Below are positions 46,695-58,210 of a stretch of 64,000 nt of DNA, in pieces. Position 1 is the stretch's first letter; every line of letters starts with the position of its first letter. Origin of the DNA: Shimia sp. R9_2 (lineage in GTDB: Bacteria > Pseudomonadota > Alphaproteobacteria > Rhodobacterales > Rhodobacteraceae); the NCBI RefSeq assembly GCF_017743735.1, contig NZ_JAGHRO010000004.1, forward strand, positions 124,001 to 188,000. The letters are read 5' to 3'. The position numbers and the translations under genes were made by a program. The notes under the pieces were generated by a model that made no database searches, was not told the DNA's origin, and saw only the letters and a list, made by a program, of their open reading frames with translations.

Positions 46695-48236
46695 TCAGCT
46701 CTTTGGCCAGACAACTAGTCCGGCACCGCGCTCAATCCGCCAGTGCCCATTTAGGGGCACCTCTTGCCAAGCCCCCACCGCGCCATCAGGCCAAATCACC
46801 CGTACCTTCGCGGCCTCAGATTCTCCAAGCCCAAAGTGCGCCGCGCCAGACACGCCGCCTGCATGGCCACCGCCCAGTGTGATCTCACGGGTGTAGACCC
46901 GCTCTCCGGCCTGCAACTCGATCACCGCGCCAACCGCATCGCGATTTGGCCCGTCATCCTGCAGACTCAGCGACAGCCAGTTGCCCGCCGCTTCGCTGAC
47001 GTTCTGATACACCTCCAGCGGCGCACGTCGGTTGACCACCGCCAGATCCAATAAGCCATCACCGTTCAGATCCACCAAGGCCGCCCCACGACTGCGCGCC
47101 AATGTGGCAATCCCAGCAGTGCTCCCCTGCTCGGCAAAACTGCCATCTGCCTGCTGGATCAACAGGTTGTTGGGATCTTCCATCGCCGCATCCGGCATCT
47201 GTTCCACATTGCCTTTGGCAATAAACACATCATCCAACCCATCGTTGGTCACATCCCCAAAGGCGATATGCCAACCGGTTGAGGGCCGCCCGTCATCGCC
47301 CACATAGGGCCGATGCGCCGAGGTGCCCAGCGCATAGGGCACATCTTCATAGGTCGGCAGCGCCCCATCCGTGCGCCGCATCAGGCGCTGATCTCCCATG
47401 GACGAGAGAAACACTTCGCTCACGCCATCAAAATCCAGATCACGTTCGGCAATCCCCATGCCCCAAAGCATATGGGTCGCCCAGCCGTCCGCCTCGCCAT
47501 AGAGCCGCGGTGTGGCCTCCATCGCCCAAAGCTGCTCCGCCCCGCCGCGCACGTAATAGTGCCGGTCATTGCTCATCCGCAGATCAGCACGCCCGTTGCG
47601 CCCCCAATCTGAGAACAGGATCGACAGAGGGCAAAAACCCGGCTCCAACGCGCTGTGTGCGTAGCCTTCGCCATCAGGTCGGAACAGATCGTTTGTATCA
47701 CAGGCCTCAAACGGCCCATCCGGATTTTCCCGATCCACATAATTGCCAAAGGCCAGCGTGGGCAGTGCGTTCTCGCCCTCCCAAGTGGCCGAAAACGCCG
47801 TGGTCCAGGCATCGCCGCCCTCAAAGCCCGGCACATCCATAGGTGTGAAACTGCATTTAGGGCCGCCTTTGAACAGCTTGTTCTCTCCGACGCGCAGCGC
47901 CACAAGATCCTGCCACCCGTCGCCATTGATATCGAGCGCATAAAACCCGGTGATCTCCGTGATATTCAGTGCCTCAGGCAAGGTCGCTTCAAGCACCACA
48001 GCGCCACCAAGGTCACTGCGATTGCGCAGCAACACAGGTGGGTTTACCCCGCCTGCCGCCACCAGTTCCGACAGCCCGTCGCCATCACAATCAAAGGCGG
48101 CCACGCCCCCGCCGACAAAAAACTCCCAGCCGCCATCATAGCTGTGCGGCGCCACATCCACCGGCGCAAATTTCACCTCTGCCCCAGCACCACTTGCCGC
48201 CAACACAGCCAAGCCTGTCACAAGCTTATCCAACAT
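46695..48236 (-). CDS. CRTAC1-type FG-GAP/VCBS repeat protein with UnbV/ASPIC domain
   Basis: A 513-residue exported protein; signal peptide about 1-19 (GLAVLAASGAGA). Several Ca-binding FG-GAP motifs occur: FDCDGDGLSELV, LDINGDGWQDLV, FGDVTNDGLDDVF and DLNGDGLLDLAV, which build a beta-propeller. The C-terminus resembles an ASPIC/UnbV domain (GGGHAGGVSGAAHFGLGESE, then VRVIWPDG). Function of this family in bacteria is not clear. It starts 11 bp inside the ROK regulator's end, so translation is coupled to the regulator. It is convergent to the di-haem peroxidase. Confidence 0.84.
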   Translation of the reverse strand: MLDKLVTGLAVLAASGAGAEVKFAPVDVAPHSYDGGWEFFVGGGVAAFDCDGDGLSELVAAGGVNPPVLLRNRSDLGGAVVLEATLPEALNITEITGFYALDINGDGWQDLVALRVGENKLFKGGPKCSFTPMDVPGFEGGDAWTTAFSATWEGENALPTLAFGNYVDRENPDGPFEACDTNDLFRPDGEGYAHSALEPGFCPLSILFSDWGRNGRADLRMSNDRHYYVRGGAEQLWAMEATPRLYGEADGWATHMLWGMGIAERDLDFDGVSEVFLSSMGDQRLMRRTDGALPTYEDVPYALGTSAHRPYVGDDGRPSTGWHIAFGDVTNDGLDDVFIAKGNVEQMPDAAMEDPNNLLIQQADGSFAEQGSTAGIATLARSRGAALVDLNGDGLLDLAVVNRRAPLEVYQNVSEAAGNWLSLSLQDDGPNRDAVGAVIELQAGERVYTREITLGGGHAGGVSGAAHFGLGESEAAKVRVIWPDGAVGAWQEVPLNGHWRIERGAGLVVWPKS

Positions 48237-49419
48237 GATCTACCATCCCCTGCAGCGCGGTTTCCGAAACATTTTCAAGCGCATAGGCCGCCGCACCTCG
48301 CGCCCACATCAGGTTGCCCCATTTGTGGATCACCACCTCCGGTGGGGCCTTGTCGATTTGCACAATCGACTTGCGCATCGCATCAATCACCTCTTCGGCG
48401 TAAAGGTGGCTGGATTGCATCTGCTCTCCGGCAAGGATGATCAGTTCCGGATCAAAGATGTTCACCAGATTGGCCAGCCCCATTGCAAACATCCGCCCGG
48501 CGCGCTCCACAATGGAGGCCGCCACCTCATCGCCCTGCTTGGCGGAGGCCAGAATATCCACCACCTGCCGCTCGGCCATTTCACCGGTCGCAATCATCGC
48601 CTCACGCATCAGCGCGTAATCCGCAACATAAGCCTCAAGGCACCCCCGCTGCCCACAGCGGCACAAAGCGCCCTCAAGCTGCACCTTGGTGTGGCCAAAT
48701 TCCGCACCGCAGCCGCGCGTCCCTCGGTAGATCTCATCATTGATGACGATCCCCATCCCCACACCGCTCTCGATGGTGACCACAATAAAATCGCGATGCC
48801 CCTGCCCCAGGCCAAAACTCTTCTCCGCCATCGCCACAAGGTTGGCATCGTTGTCCAGAAATACGGGAATGCCCAGCGCTGCTTCCAGAACCGAACCAAA
48901 CTGCACATTGCGCGTGCTCAAAGACGGCGACCAATGCACGAAGCCCTGTGGCGCATCAACAATGCCCGCAATGCCAAGCCCAAGCCCCGCGACATCTGTC
49001 AGCGACTTGTCGATCTTCTGCGCCAGAGCCTCGACCAGTTCAGCCAGAATGTCCGCCAAGTCTTTGGCGGGTTGCACCGCATGTTCAAGTTCCGCCTCAT
49101 GGGAAGCCAGCTGATTGCCCTCAAAATCCAGCAGCACCAAAGACACCGTCCGGTTTGAGATCTTCGCCCCGGCAATCAATCGCGCCGCACCGCGAATCTT
49201 AAGGTCCACTTTGGGCCGTCCCCGGCGCGCATCCTTGTCAGGAGATTCGCTGGTGACCTCCTCAATCAATCCTTCCCGCAACAACTCTGCAGTGATCGTG
49301 GTCACGGTCGCTCTGCTAATGCCGGTAATCTCACTGAGGTTGATCCGCGGGATGCGCTGATGTCTGCGGATTTCTCCCAGCAGCACACGGCGACCAATTT
49401 CCCTCTGATTAACAGACAT
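48226..49419 (-). CDS. xylR: ROK family transcriptional regulator (XylR-like)
   Basis: A 397-residue ROK repressor. The N-terminal winged helix (about 16-70: HQRIPRINLSEITGISRATV) binds DNA. The ROK sugar-binding domain has GLGIAGIVDAPQG (about 147-159), DNDANLVAMAEKSFG and the zinc-binding cysteines in GALCRCGQRGCLEAY (about 248-262). Placed divergently to xylF and near xylAB, it most likely senses D-xylose. Not experimentally named here. Confidence 0.85.
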   Translation of the reverse strand: MSVNQREIGRRVLLGEIRRHQRIPRINLSEITGISRATVTTITAELLREGLIEEVTSESPDKDARRGRPKVDLKIRGAARLIAGAKISNRTVSLVLLDFEGNQLASHEAELEHAVQPAKDLADILAELVEALAQKIDKSLTDVAGLGLGIAGIVDAPQGFVHWSPSLSTRNVQFGSVLEAALGIPVFLDNDANLVAMAEKSFGLGQGHRDFIVVTIESGVGMGIVINDEIYRGTRGCGAEFGHTKVQLEGALCRCGQRGCLEAYVADYALMREAMIATGEMAERQVVDILASAKQGDEVAASIVERAGRMFAMGLANLVNIFDPELIILAGEQMQSSHLYAEEVIDAMRKSIVQIDKAPPEVVIHKWGNLMWARGAAAYALENVSETALQGMVDHVG

Positions 49420-49529
49420 TTACGGACCTCCCTCCCATCAGGCATTGCGTCATTCCGGTCGTGGAATACAGCGCTGAACTGGCCCACCACCATGGCGGCG
49501 TTCTGTGCCTTCATGCAAGCTTAGCTGAA

Positions 49530-49550
49530 TTAATTTGATTTACAAATTTA
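49530..49550. promoter_or_regulatory. Putative ROK operator between xylR and xylF
   Basis: A 21-bp palindromic element beginning TTAATTTGA and ending AAATTTA. It lies 111 bp upstream of the ROK ATG and 79 bp before xylF. Sixteen of 21 bases match the element before xylB. TTGATT (49535-49540) and TAACAA (49557-49562) at 16 bp would form the xylF promoter, with the operator over its -35. Confidence 0.6.
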
Positions 49551-49628
49551 TTTTGCTAACAATGGGTCAACCCGGAGCAAAACCGATTCACATCGGCCAC
49601 CGCCGGGGAAAACCTTTGGGAGGAAACC

Positions 49629-50642
49629 ATGAAACTATTCGCTTCTGCGACGGCCATCATCGCCGGCGCCTTTATGAGCACAGCGGCGTTTGCCGAAGAT
49701 CTGGTAATCGGCGTGAGCTGGTCCAACTTTCAGGAAGAGCGCTGGAAAACCGACGAAGCCGCCATCAAAAGCGCATTGGACGCAGCTGGCGCCAAATATA
49801 TTTCCGCCGACGCGCAGAGCTCCTCTGCCAAGCAGCTGTCTGACATCGAAAGCCTGATTGCTCAGGGCGCAGACGCGCTGATCATCCTTGCACAGGACGC
49901 CTCCTCTGTTGGCCCAGCCGTGCAGGCCGCAGCTGACGAAGAGATCCCTGTCGTTGCCTATGACCGCCTGATCGAAGACAGTCGCGCCTTCTACCTGACC
50001 TTTGACAACGTTGAAGTTGGCCGCATGCAGGCCCGCGCCGTGCTCGAAGCGATGCCAAAGGGCAACTACGTGATGATCAAAGGCTCCCCAACCGATCCAA
50101 ACGCAGACTTCCTGCGCGGCGGTCAGCAGGAAGTGCTGCAGGCAGCAATTGACTCCGGCGACATCAAGATCGTTGGCGAAGCCTACACCGACGGCTGGGT
50201 TCCAGCCAACGCACAGCGCAACATGGAGCAGATCCTGACCTCCGTGGACAACAAAGTGGACGCGGTTGTGGCTTCTAACGACGGCACCGCTGGTGGCGTT
50301 GTGGCTGCTCTGACCGCTCAAGGCATGGAAGGCATTCCGGTTTCCGGCCAGGACGGTGACCATGCCGCTCTGAACCGCGTTGCCACCGGCACCCAGACCG
50401 TGTCTGTCTGGAAAGACGCACGCGCACTTGGCGCAGCGGCTGGCGAGATCGCTGTGTCTCTGGCCAAAGGCGAAGCGGTTGACGGTGCTTCCGACTGGAC
50501 ATCCCCGGGCGGCACCACAATGACCTCCATGTTCCTGGCACCGGTGCCTGTCACCGCCGACAACCTGAACGTTGTTCTGGACGCTGGCTGGATTGCCAAA
50601 GACGTGCTCTGCGTAGGCTCTTCCAACGCCGCCTGCAACTGA
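49629..50642 (+). CDS. xylF: Xylose ABC transporter substrate-binding protein
   Basis: A 337-residue periplasmic binding protein with a cleavable signal peptide (ATAIIAGAFMSTAAFA, cleavage near residue 22). Family blocks: VIGVSWSNFQEERWKTDEA (about 26-44), LIILAQDASSVGPAVQAA, VVAYDRLIED and GSPTDPNADFLRGGQ. The pattern fits XylF. It has a GGGAGGA RBS. A strong stem-loop follows the gene, as is common after binding-protein genes that need more product than the membrane parts. Confidence 0.92.
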   Translation: MKLFASATAIIAGAFMSTAAFAEDLVIGVSWSNFQEERWKTDEAAIKSALDAAGAKYISADAQSSSAKQLSDIESLIAQGADALIILAQDASSVGPAVQAAADEEIPVVAYDRLIEDSRAFYLTFDNVEVGRMQARAVLEAMPKGNYVMIKGSPTDPNADFLRGGQQEVLQAAIDSGDIKIVGEAYTDGWVPANAQRNMEQILTSVDNKVDAVVASNDGTAGGVVAALTAQGMEGIPVSGQDGDHAALNRVATGTQTVSVWKDARALGAAAGEIAVSLAKGEAVDGASDWTSPGGTTMTSMFLAPVPVTADNLNVVLDAGWIAKDVLCVGSSNAACN

Positions 50643-50653
50643 TCTGACACTCT

Positions 50654-50677
50654 GCCCTCCTGACCCGTCAGGGGGGC
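50654..50677 (+). other. Stem-loop between xylF and xylH
   Basis: GCCCTCCTGAC pairs with GTCAGGGGGGC over 11 bp (one wobble) around a 2-base loop. It has no T-run. It probably shields the 3' end of the xylF message. Confidence 0.55.
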
Positions 50678-50787
50678 ACACCTCACTCCCCCCCCCACAC
50701 AACTGCAAAAGACTTTGCTGTCGCGGCCCGGGTCGCACAGGCTGGTCCTGTACACCCAAATTCCGGCGCTCAAAAAGGTAACGCACA

Positions 50788-52053
50788 ATGCAAAAACAAG
50801 CCAAAAACCTGATCGACAAGCTTGGGCTGGATGTCCGCCTGCTTGGCATGATCGGCGCGCTTGTGGTGATCTGGGTTGTTTTCGGCATCTTCACCGATGG
50901 CCGCTTCCTGTCTCCACGTAACTTCTTCAACGTCTCGGTCCAAACCGCCTCTGTCGCCGTTATGGCCACCGGCATGGTCTTTGTGATCGTGACCCGCAAC
51001 ATCGACCTGTCCGTCGGCTCGATGCTGGGCTTCATCGGCATGACCGTCGCCGCGCTTCAGGTGCAATGGCTGCCACAGATTGTTGGCCTCGGCCATTGGT
51101 CGATCTGGATCATCGCTGTGTTTGCCGCGGTGTTCATGGGGGCGCTGCTGGGCGCGTTTCAAGGCTGGATCATCGGCTATCTCACCGTGCCAGCCTTCAT
51201 CGTGACCCTGGGTGGCTTCCTCGTCTATCGCGGTGCCATGTGGTGGGTCACCAAAGGCCAGACCCAAGCACCGCTTGATCCGACCTTCCGCCTCCTTGGC
51301 GGCGGCGCAGAAGGCACTTTGGGCGAAACGCTCAGCTGGGGTTTTGGCATCTTTGCATCCGTTGTGGCCGTCGCCCTCATGCTGATGAGCCGCCGCAACA
51401 AGGCGAGCCACGGTTTTACCGTAAAGCCGGTCTGGGCCGAAGGCGTCCTGATCGCGATCGCGGCCGGTCTGATCATGTGCTTTGTCTGGATCATGAACAG
51501 CTACCCAATCCCCAAAGGCGCCATGCGCCGCATGACCGAAGCACAGGGCATCGAATACACCGACGGTCTGGTCTGGAACCACGGTGTTGCCATCCCTGTT
51601 GTGATCCTTCTGGGTGTCGCGATTGTAATGACCATCGTCGCCACCCGCACCCGCTTTGGCCGTTATGTCTACGCCACCGGCGGCAACCCTGAAGCGGCAG
51701 AGCTCTCCGGCATCAACACGCGCCTGCTGACCGTGAAGATCTTTGCACTCATGGGCGCACTGACCGGCATCGCCTCCATCATCGCCTCAGCCCGCCTGAA
51801 CGCGGTAGACGTGGGCCTCGGCACACTGGACGAGCTGCGCGTGATCGCAGCAGCCGTGATCGGCGGCACAGCTCTGGCAGGCGGAGCAGGCACCATCTAC
51901 GGTGCGGTCATCGGCGCCCTGATCATGCAATCCCTGCAATCGGGTATGGCTTCTGTGGGTGTGGACGCCCCGCTGCAAAACATCGTTGTGGGCATCGTTC
52001 TGGTCTTCGCCGTCTATGTCGACATCGTCTACCGCCGCCGTACTGGCGCGTAA
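50788..52053 (+). CDS. xylH: Xylose ABC transporter permease
   Basis: A 421-residue membrane permease of the BPD_transp_2 sugar type with about ten hydrophobic segments (first at about 24-42). Conserved blocks: [20 protein letters not shown] (about 68-87) and [17 protein letters not shown] (about 295-311), and the C-terminal [24 protein letters not shown] large loop between about 160 and 265 is usual in XylH. It forms the channel for sugar imported with XylF and XylG. Confidence 0.93.
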   Translation: MQKQAKNLIDKLGLDVRLLGMIGALVVIWVVFGIFTDGRFLSPRNFFNVSVQTASVAVMATGMVFVIVTRNIDLSVGSMLGFIGMTVAALQVQWLPQIVGLGHWSIWIIAVFAAVFMGALLGAFQGWIIGYLTVPAFIVTLGGFLVYRGAMWWVTKGQTQAPLDPTFRLLGGGAEGTLGETLSWGFGIFASVVAVALMLMSRRNKASHGFTVKPVWAEGVLIAIAAGLIMCFVWIMNSYPIPKGAMRRMTEAQGIEYTDGLVWNHGVAIPVVILLGVAIVMTIVATRTRFGRYVYATGGNPEAAELSGINTRLLTVKIFALMGALTGIASIIASARLNAVDVGLGTLDELRVIAAAVIGGTALAGGAGTIYGAVIGALIMQSLQSGMASVGVDAPLQNIVVGIVLVFAVYVDIVYRRRTGA

Positions 52054-52075
52054 CCGGCGCATAAGGAGTTCTATT

Positions 52076-52840
52076 ATGGACAAGCAAACCCCTCTCGTAG
52101 ACATGCGCGACATCCACATCTCCTTTGGTGGAATCAAAGCGGTCGACCATGTCTCTGTTGATCTGCACCCCGGCGAAGTGGTTGGCCTTCTGGGCCACAA
52201 CGGCGCAGGCAAATCTACGCTGATCAAGATCCTGTCTGGCGCCTACCAGGCTGACGGCGGCGAGATCTACATCAACGGTGAAAAGGCAGAGATCCACAAC
52301 CCGCGTGATGCGCGTAAATACAACATCGAGACCATCTACCAGACCCTTGCGCTGGCCGATAACCTCGATGCGGCCTCCAACCTCTTCTTGGGGCGCGAGC
52401 TCACCACCGCCTTTGGCACTGTGGATGACGACGCGATGGAGGCCGAGACCCGCAAGATCATGGGCAAGCTCAACCCGAACTTCCAGAAGTTCTCCGAGCC
52501 TGTCTCTGCCCTTTCGGGTGGTCAGCGCCAATCGGTTGCCATTGCGCGCGCGGTCTATTTTGACGCCAAGATCCTTATCATGGACGAACCGACCGCCGCC
52601 CTTGGCCCGCATGAGACCCAGATGGTGTCTGAGCTGATCCAGCAGCTTAAGGCCGAAGGCATCGGCATCTTCCTGATCAGCCACGACATCCACGATGTCA
52701 TGGAGCTTTGTGACCGCGCCTCGGTGATGAAAAACGGCCAGCTTGTGGGCACGGTGGACGTGAAAGACGTCACCGATGACGACCTGCTGGGCATGATCAT
52801 CCTGGGCAAACGTCCAGAGGGCGTCCCTGTTCAGGGCTGA
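52076..52840 (+). CDS. xylG: Xylose/sugar ABC transporter ATPase, single-domain form
   Basis: A 254-residue ATPase. I chose the ATG at 52076 ([19 protein letters not shown]), with AAGGAG before it. Walker [10 protein letters not shown] (about 41-49), signature [15 protein letters not shown] (about 142-156) and Walker [12 protein letters not shown] are intact. Unlike E. coli XylG (about 510 residues with two ATPase halves), it carries one half only, so it must work as a homodimer. Confidence 0.9.
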   Translation: MDKQTPLVDMRDIHISFGGIKAVDHVSVDLHPGEVVGLLGHNGAGKSTLIKILSGAYQADGGEIYINGEKAEIHNPRDARKYNIETIYQTLALADNLDAASNLFLGRELTTAFGTVDDDAMEAETRKIMGKLNPNFQKFSEPVSALSGGQRQSVAIARAVYFDAKILIMDEPTAALGPHETQMVSELIQQLKAEGIGIFLISHDIHDVMELCDRASVMKNGQLVGTVDVKDVTDDDLLGMIILGKRPEGVPVQG

Positions 52841-52867
52841 ATAAATTCGCTAAACGAACCAAAACAG

Positions 52868-53818
52868 ATGAACCAAGAAAGTTGCGGGCGCATGACCTAC
52901 CTTGTCGGCGATATCGGAGGCACCAACACCCGTCTGGCACTGGCCGGACCGGAAGGCGTGCACCAGGAAACGATACTGCGCGCCCGCAATGACGACTTTG
53001 ACAGCTTTGACGCTGTCCTCGCGCATTTCCTCACGACCCAGAAAACCGGTCACCTTGATGGCATCTGCATCGCCATCGCTGGCCCCGTGCAGGCGGGCGA
53101 AGGCCGCCTCACCAACCGCAATTGGGCGCTCTCTGCCGCAGGCTTTGGCGTACAAGCCGGCGCGGCGCGTGCCGAGCTGATCAATGATCTTGCCGCCCTT
53201 GGCTATGCCCTGCCCCGCATCACGCCTGAACATATCTTTGGCACCCGCGTCGCCCCCACCAATGGTCAATCTCTGGTCACGGGTCTGGGCACGGGCTTTA
53301 ACGTCAGCCTCACCAAACAGACCCGCCACGGCGATACTCTGGTGATTGAGGCCGAGCTCGGTCACGCCGAAGTGCCCCACAGCATTGGCCAGCTGATGCA
53401 AGACGCCCTCGGTGAAGGGGCCGCCCCCCTCAAAACCGTCGAAGACCTCTTTTGCGGCCCCGGCCTTGAACGTCTGCACAGTCTTCTGAGCGGCGCAGCG
53501 CTGGACGGTGGCAGCATCATCGCCGCCTATGAGGCAAAGGACGCTGCCGCGACAGTCACGGTAGAGCTCTTCACTAAAGCGCTGGCCTACCTCACCCGCG
53601 CCCTGATCCACCAATACTTGCCACGTGACGGCATCGTCTTCGCCGGCAGCGCCGCCCGAGGCGTTCTCGGCAGCCGCGCCCTACCGCTGTTTGTAGAGAC
53701 ACTGGAATCCGATGGCCCCGGCATCGTCGCCCCAGCCACCATTCCGCTCAGCGTCATCACCGACGACGCCGCAGCCCTGCAAGGCTGCCTGCAGCATTTG
53801 GTGCAAACCGCGCGCTGA
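52868..53818 (+). CDS. glk: Glucokinase
   Basis: A 316-residue glucokinase of the bacterial Glk type. The ATP motif VGDIGGTNTRLAL (about 13-25) and glucose-site elements FTNRNWALS-like (LTNRNWALS) and ELIND are visible. An ATG at 52892 (MTYLVGDIGG) is the alternative start; neither has a strong RBS. It makes glucose-6-phosphate. It is last in xylF-xylH-xylG-glk (27-bp gap), which suggests the importer also handles glucose. Confidence 0.9.
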   Translation: MNQESCGRMTYLVGDIGGTNTRLALAGPEGVHQETILRARNDDFDSFDAVLAHFLTTQKTGHLDGICIAIAGPVQAGEGRLTNRNWALSAAGFGVQAGAARAELINDLAALGYALPRITPEHIFGTRVAPTNGQSLVTGLGTGFNVSLTKQTRHGDTLVIEAELGHAEVPHSIGQLMQDALGEGAAPLKTVEDLFCGPGLERLHSLLSGAALDGGSIIAAYEAKDAAATVTVELFTKALAYLTRALIHQYLPRDGIVFAGSAARGVLGSRALPLFVETLESDGPGIVAPATIPLSVITDDAAALQGCLQHLVQTAR

Positions 53819-53875
53819 AGCTTTGTCAGATTGTAAGGGTTACCCACGGCTTTATGTGTTTGACACCACCAATAT

Positions 53876-55345
53876 CTAACTGACCGTGAACTGCCCCATC
53901 ATTCCGCAGTCCTCATGTTCAAGGATGTGGCAATGATACATATAAGGCGCGTCCTTCGTGGCCTCATAGTCAAACCGGACCAGAACCTCCGACCACCCTT
54001 CTTCCACGTGAACCATGTCCTTCCAACCAGCGGCATATGCTGGCGGCGGGGCACCGTTTTGACTGAGGATGCGGAAAGAACACCCATGTATGTGAAATGG
54101 ATGTAATTGGTCATCCACCGAGATACGCCAAATCTCGGTATCGCCTTTGCGCACCTCTTCGTCGATCCGATCCATTTTCATTGGCTGGCCGTTGATTGCC
54201 ATTGCCCCAGCATCGCCGCAAAAATTGTCCCACGCCAGAGCGAGCGCCGCCAAGTCGGCTCCCACATCCATTTCTAACTGGAAAGAGCGCGTAACAGTGG
54301 CATCCTCCGGCTTTGGTGGTTCAAGGTTGGCCAATTGCGTCGGCATCGCCCCATCAAACCCTTTGTCTGCGGTGCGGGTAAGCGACAGAGCTGGAACGGT
54401 TTGACCTCCGCCAAAGAGGTTTTCAAAGAAACCACCGCCGTCCCCATTCAGGTTCACGTTCAAGGTGTTCGTTTCAAAGGTCTTCATATCGACCAACACT
54501 TCATAACGTTCGCCCGGCGACATCAAAATGCTCTCAACAGCAACCGGAGCCGCAAGAAACCCGCCATCTGATGCAATCACGGTGATTGGCCCGGCTTCCA
54601 TCGAAAGCCCGAGAAACCGCGCATTGCAGGCGTTCAGAATGCGCAGCCGGACAAGACCCGTAGGTACATTCTGACCAACAGGGGCGATGGCTCCGTTTAT
54701 CACCAACGTGTCCCCTTCAAACCCGTCCTCAAAGACGGCTGCGGACAGCTCATATGTCATGCGCCCATTTGCGTCGAACATCTTGTCCTGCAGGACCAGC
54801 GTGAAATCATCCACCCCGTAGGTCTTGGGGAGGTCGGCCGACAAGCTGGCGTCATCTTCGACCAGCAGAACACCCGCCAGACCATTGTAGGTCTGACGTG
54901 CCGTCTTGCCGTGCATGTGCGAATGCAACCAGTTCATTGAGGCGTGCTGGACAATCGGGACATCCGGCGACCAAACGGCATCGGGCGCGATCTCTTGATG
55001 AGGTCCGCCATCGACATCTCCGGGAATGTGCAGCCCATGCCAGTGAATTGTCGAGGTATCACCAATATTATTGGCGACATCAAAAGGAAGCGTCTGCCCC
55101 TGCTTCACCCTCAGAACGGGACCGAGGTAGGCGTTATTGATCCCAAAGGTGTCACTCGCAGTCCCGGTTCCAAAATCATGACGACCTAAGCCCAGGGAGA
55201 GAGAAACTCGATCTTCGATCCCACCCGTTAAGTCAGTCAAAGGGATGAGTGGAAGTGGACGCATCGCAGGCTGTGCCCAGCCGAGACCACCACCGGTAAG
55301 AAGCATTCCTGCTCCAGTGGACTTCAAGAAAGTTCTACGATCCAT
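53876..55345 (-). CDS. Tat-exported multicopper oxidase (CueO/SufI-like)
   Basis: A 489-residue protein. I chose the ATG at 55345 (MDRRTFLKSTGAGM); it begins a twin-arginine signal with RRTFLK. Copper sites are clear: HWHGLHIPGD (about 100-109), NWLHSHMHGKTARQ (about 138-151), LHPFHIHGCSF (near the end) and YHCHILEHEDCGMM with the type-1 Cys and the following Met. It looks like a cuprous oxidase/laccase, in keeping with copper handling elsewhere in the window. It is divergent from a MarR regulator across two palindromes. Confidence 0.9.
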   Translation of the reverse strand: MDRRTFLKSTGAGMLLTGGGLGWAQPAMRPLPLIPLTDLTGGIEDRVSLSLGLGRHDFGTGTASDTFGINNAYLGPVLRVKQGQTLPFDVANNIGDTSTIHWHGLHIPGDVDGGPHQEIAPDAVWSPDVPIVQHASMNWLHSHMHGKTARQTYNGLAGVLLVEDDASLSADLPKTYGVDDFTLVLQDKMFDANGRMTYELSAAVFEDGFEGDTLVINGAIAPVGQNVPTGLVRLRILNACNARFLGLSMEAGPITVIASDGGFLAAPVAVESILMSPGERYEVLVDMKTFETNTLNVNLNGDGGGFFENLFGGGQTVPALSLTRTADKGFDGAMPTQLANLEPPKPEDATVTRSFQLEMDVGADLAALALAWDNFCGDAGAMAINGQPMKMDRIDEEVRKGDTEIWRISVDDQLHPFHIHGCSFRILSQNGAPPPAYAAGWKDMVHVEEGWSEVLVRFDYEATKDAPYMYHCHILEHEDCGMMGQFTVS

Positions 55346-55363
55346 TGAAACCCCCAAAGAACG

Positions 55364-55377
55364 TCAACTATGGTTGA
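55364..55377. promoter_or_regulatory. Palindrome 1, likely MarR operator
   Basis: TCAAC-TATG-GTTGA, perfect arms. It overlaps the -10 region (gatata, 55376-55381) of a candidate multicopper-oxidase promoter and the annotated MarR ATG at 55370. A near-identical copy is 39 bp away. Confidence 0.6.
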
Positions 55378-55852
55378 TATAGAGGTAGCAAGAAGTGATT
55401 TGTCAACCGTGATTGATAAAAAAGACGACGCCTTTCTCGGGCAAAACATCAAAGGCATGATGATGACGCTGATCGCGCGCTGGAATGCTGAAATGGATGA
55501 GGCACGCGCAGAGACAGAGTTTGCAGATGTGCGCCCGGCAGACATTCGGGTTTTTGCACAACTGCGGGGGCGCACCGTAAAACTGTCGACAATACACCGC
55601 GAGATGGGCTTTTCGCGGCAGGCAGCGCAGCAGGCCGTAGAGCGTCTGATTGGTCACGGTATGATCACAGTGCAGCCTGATCCTCATAGCAAACGCGACA
55701 AGCTCGTTTCCATCACGCCCAAGGGCCACCGGTGGCGCACGATCGCAGCAGAGCAAATTCGAAGAATAGAAACCGAGATAGGTGAGGCTATCGGTTCAGA
55801 TGGCAAGGAAAGCCTGCGTCGGCACCTGATCACACTCGCCAGCGATAAGTGA
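55370..55852 (+). CDS. MarR family transcriptional regulator
   Basis: A 160-residue MarR-type winged-helix protein. The DNA-binding segment is LSTIHREMGFSRQAAQQAVE, then RLIGHGMITVQPDPHSKRDK (wing) and LVSITPKGHRW. The start is uncertain: the ATG at 55370 lies inside a palindrome that looks like an operator, so the true start may be the GTG at 55409 or one of the three ATGs at about residues 30-32. Divergent from the multicopper oxidase, its probable target. Ligand unknown. Confidence 0.8.
   Translation: MVDIEVARSDLSTVIDKKDDAFLGQNIKGMMMTLIARWNAEMDEARAETEFADVRPADIRVFAQLRGRTVKLSTIHREMGFSRQAAQQAVERLIGHGMITVQPDPHSKRDKLVSITPKGHRWRTIAAEQIRRIETEIGEAIGSDGKESLRRHLITLASDK
55403..55416. promoter_or_regulatory. 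Palindrome 2, likely MarR operator
   Basis: TCAAC-CGTG-ATTGA, one arm mismatch. Same core as palindrome 1 (tcaacyrtgrttgata). It overlaps TTGACA (minus strand, 55401-55406), the candidate -35 of the multicopper oxidase promoter, whose -10 is 18-19 bp further on. Confidence 0.6.
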
Positions 55853-55864
55853 TCCCCACCCCAA

Positions 55865-55893
55865 ACAAAAAAGGCGCAGCCTAAGCTGCGCCT
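55865..55893 (-). terminator. Rho-independent terminator of katG
   Basis: AGGCGCAGC (55872-55880) pairs perfectly with GCTGCGCCT (55885-55893), loop of four. On the minus strand it is followed by a T-run, so it ends katG. It also lies after the convergent MarR gene. Confidence 0.85.
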
Positions 55894-55916
55894 CTCTCAT
55901 GTTTTATCCGCTCAGA

Positions 55917-58148
<2,232 letters not shown>

Positions 58149-58210
58149 CTACGCCCAGGGCGGGTATTTAAAGAAGTTGCATTTTCCAATCGGTTTAATA
58201 AGTAAAACAA

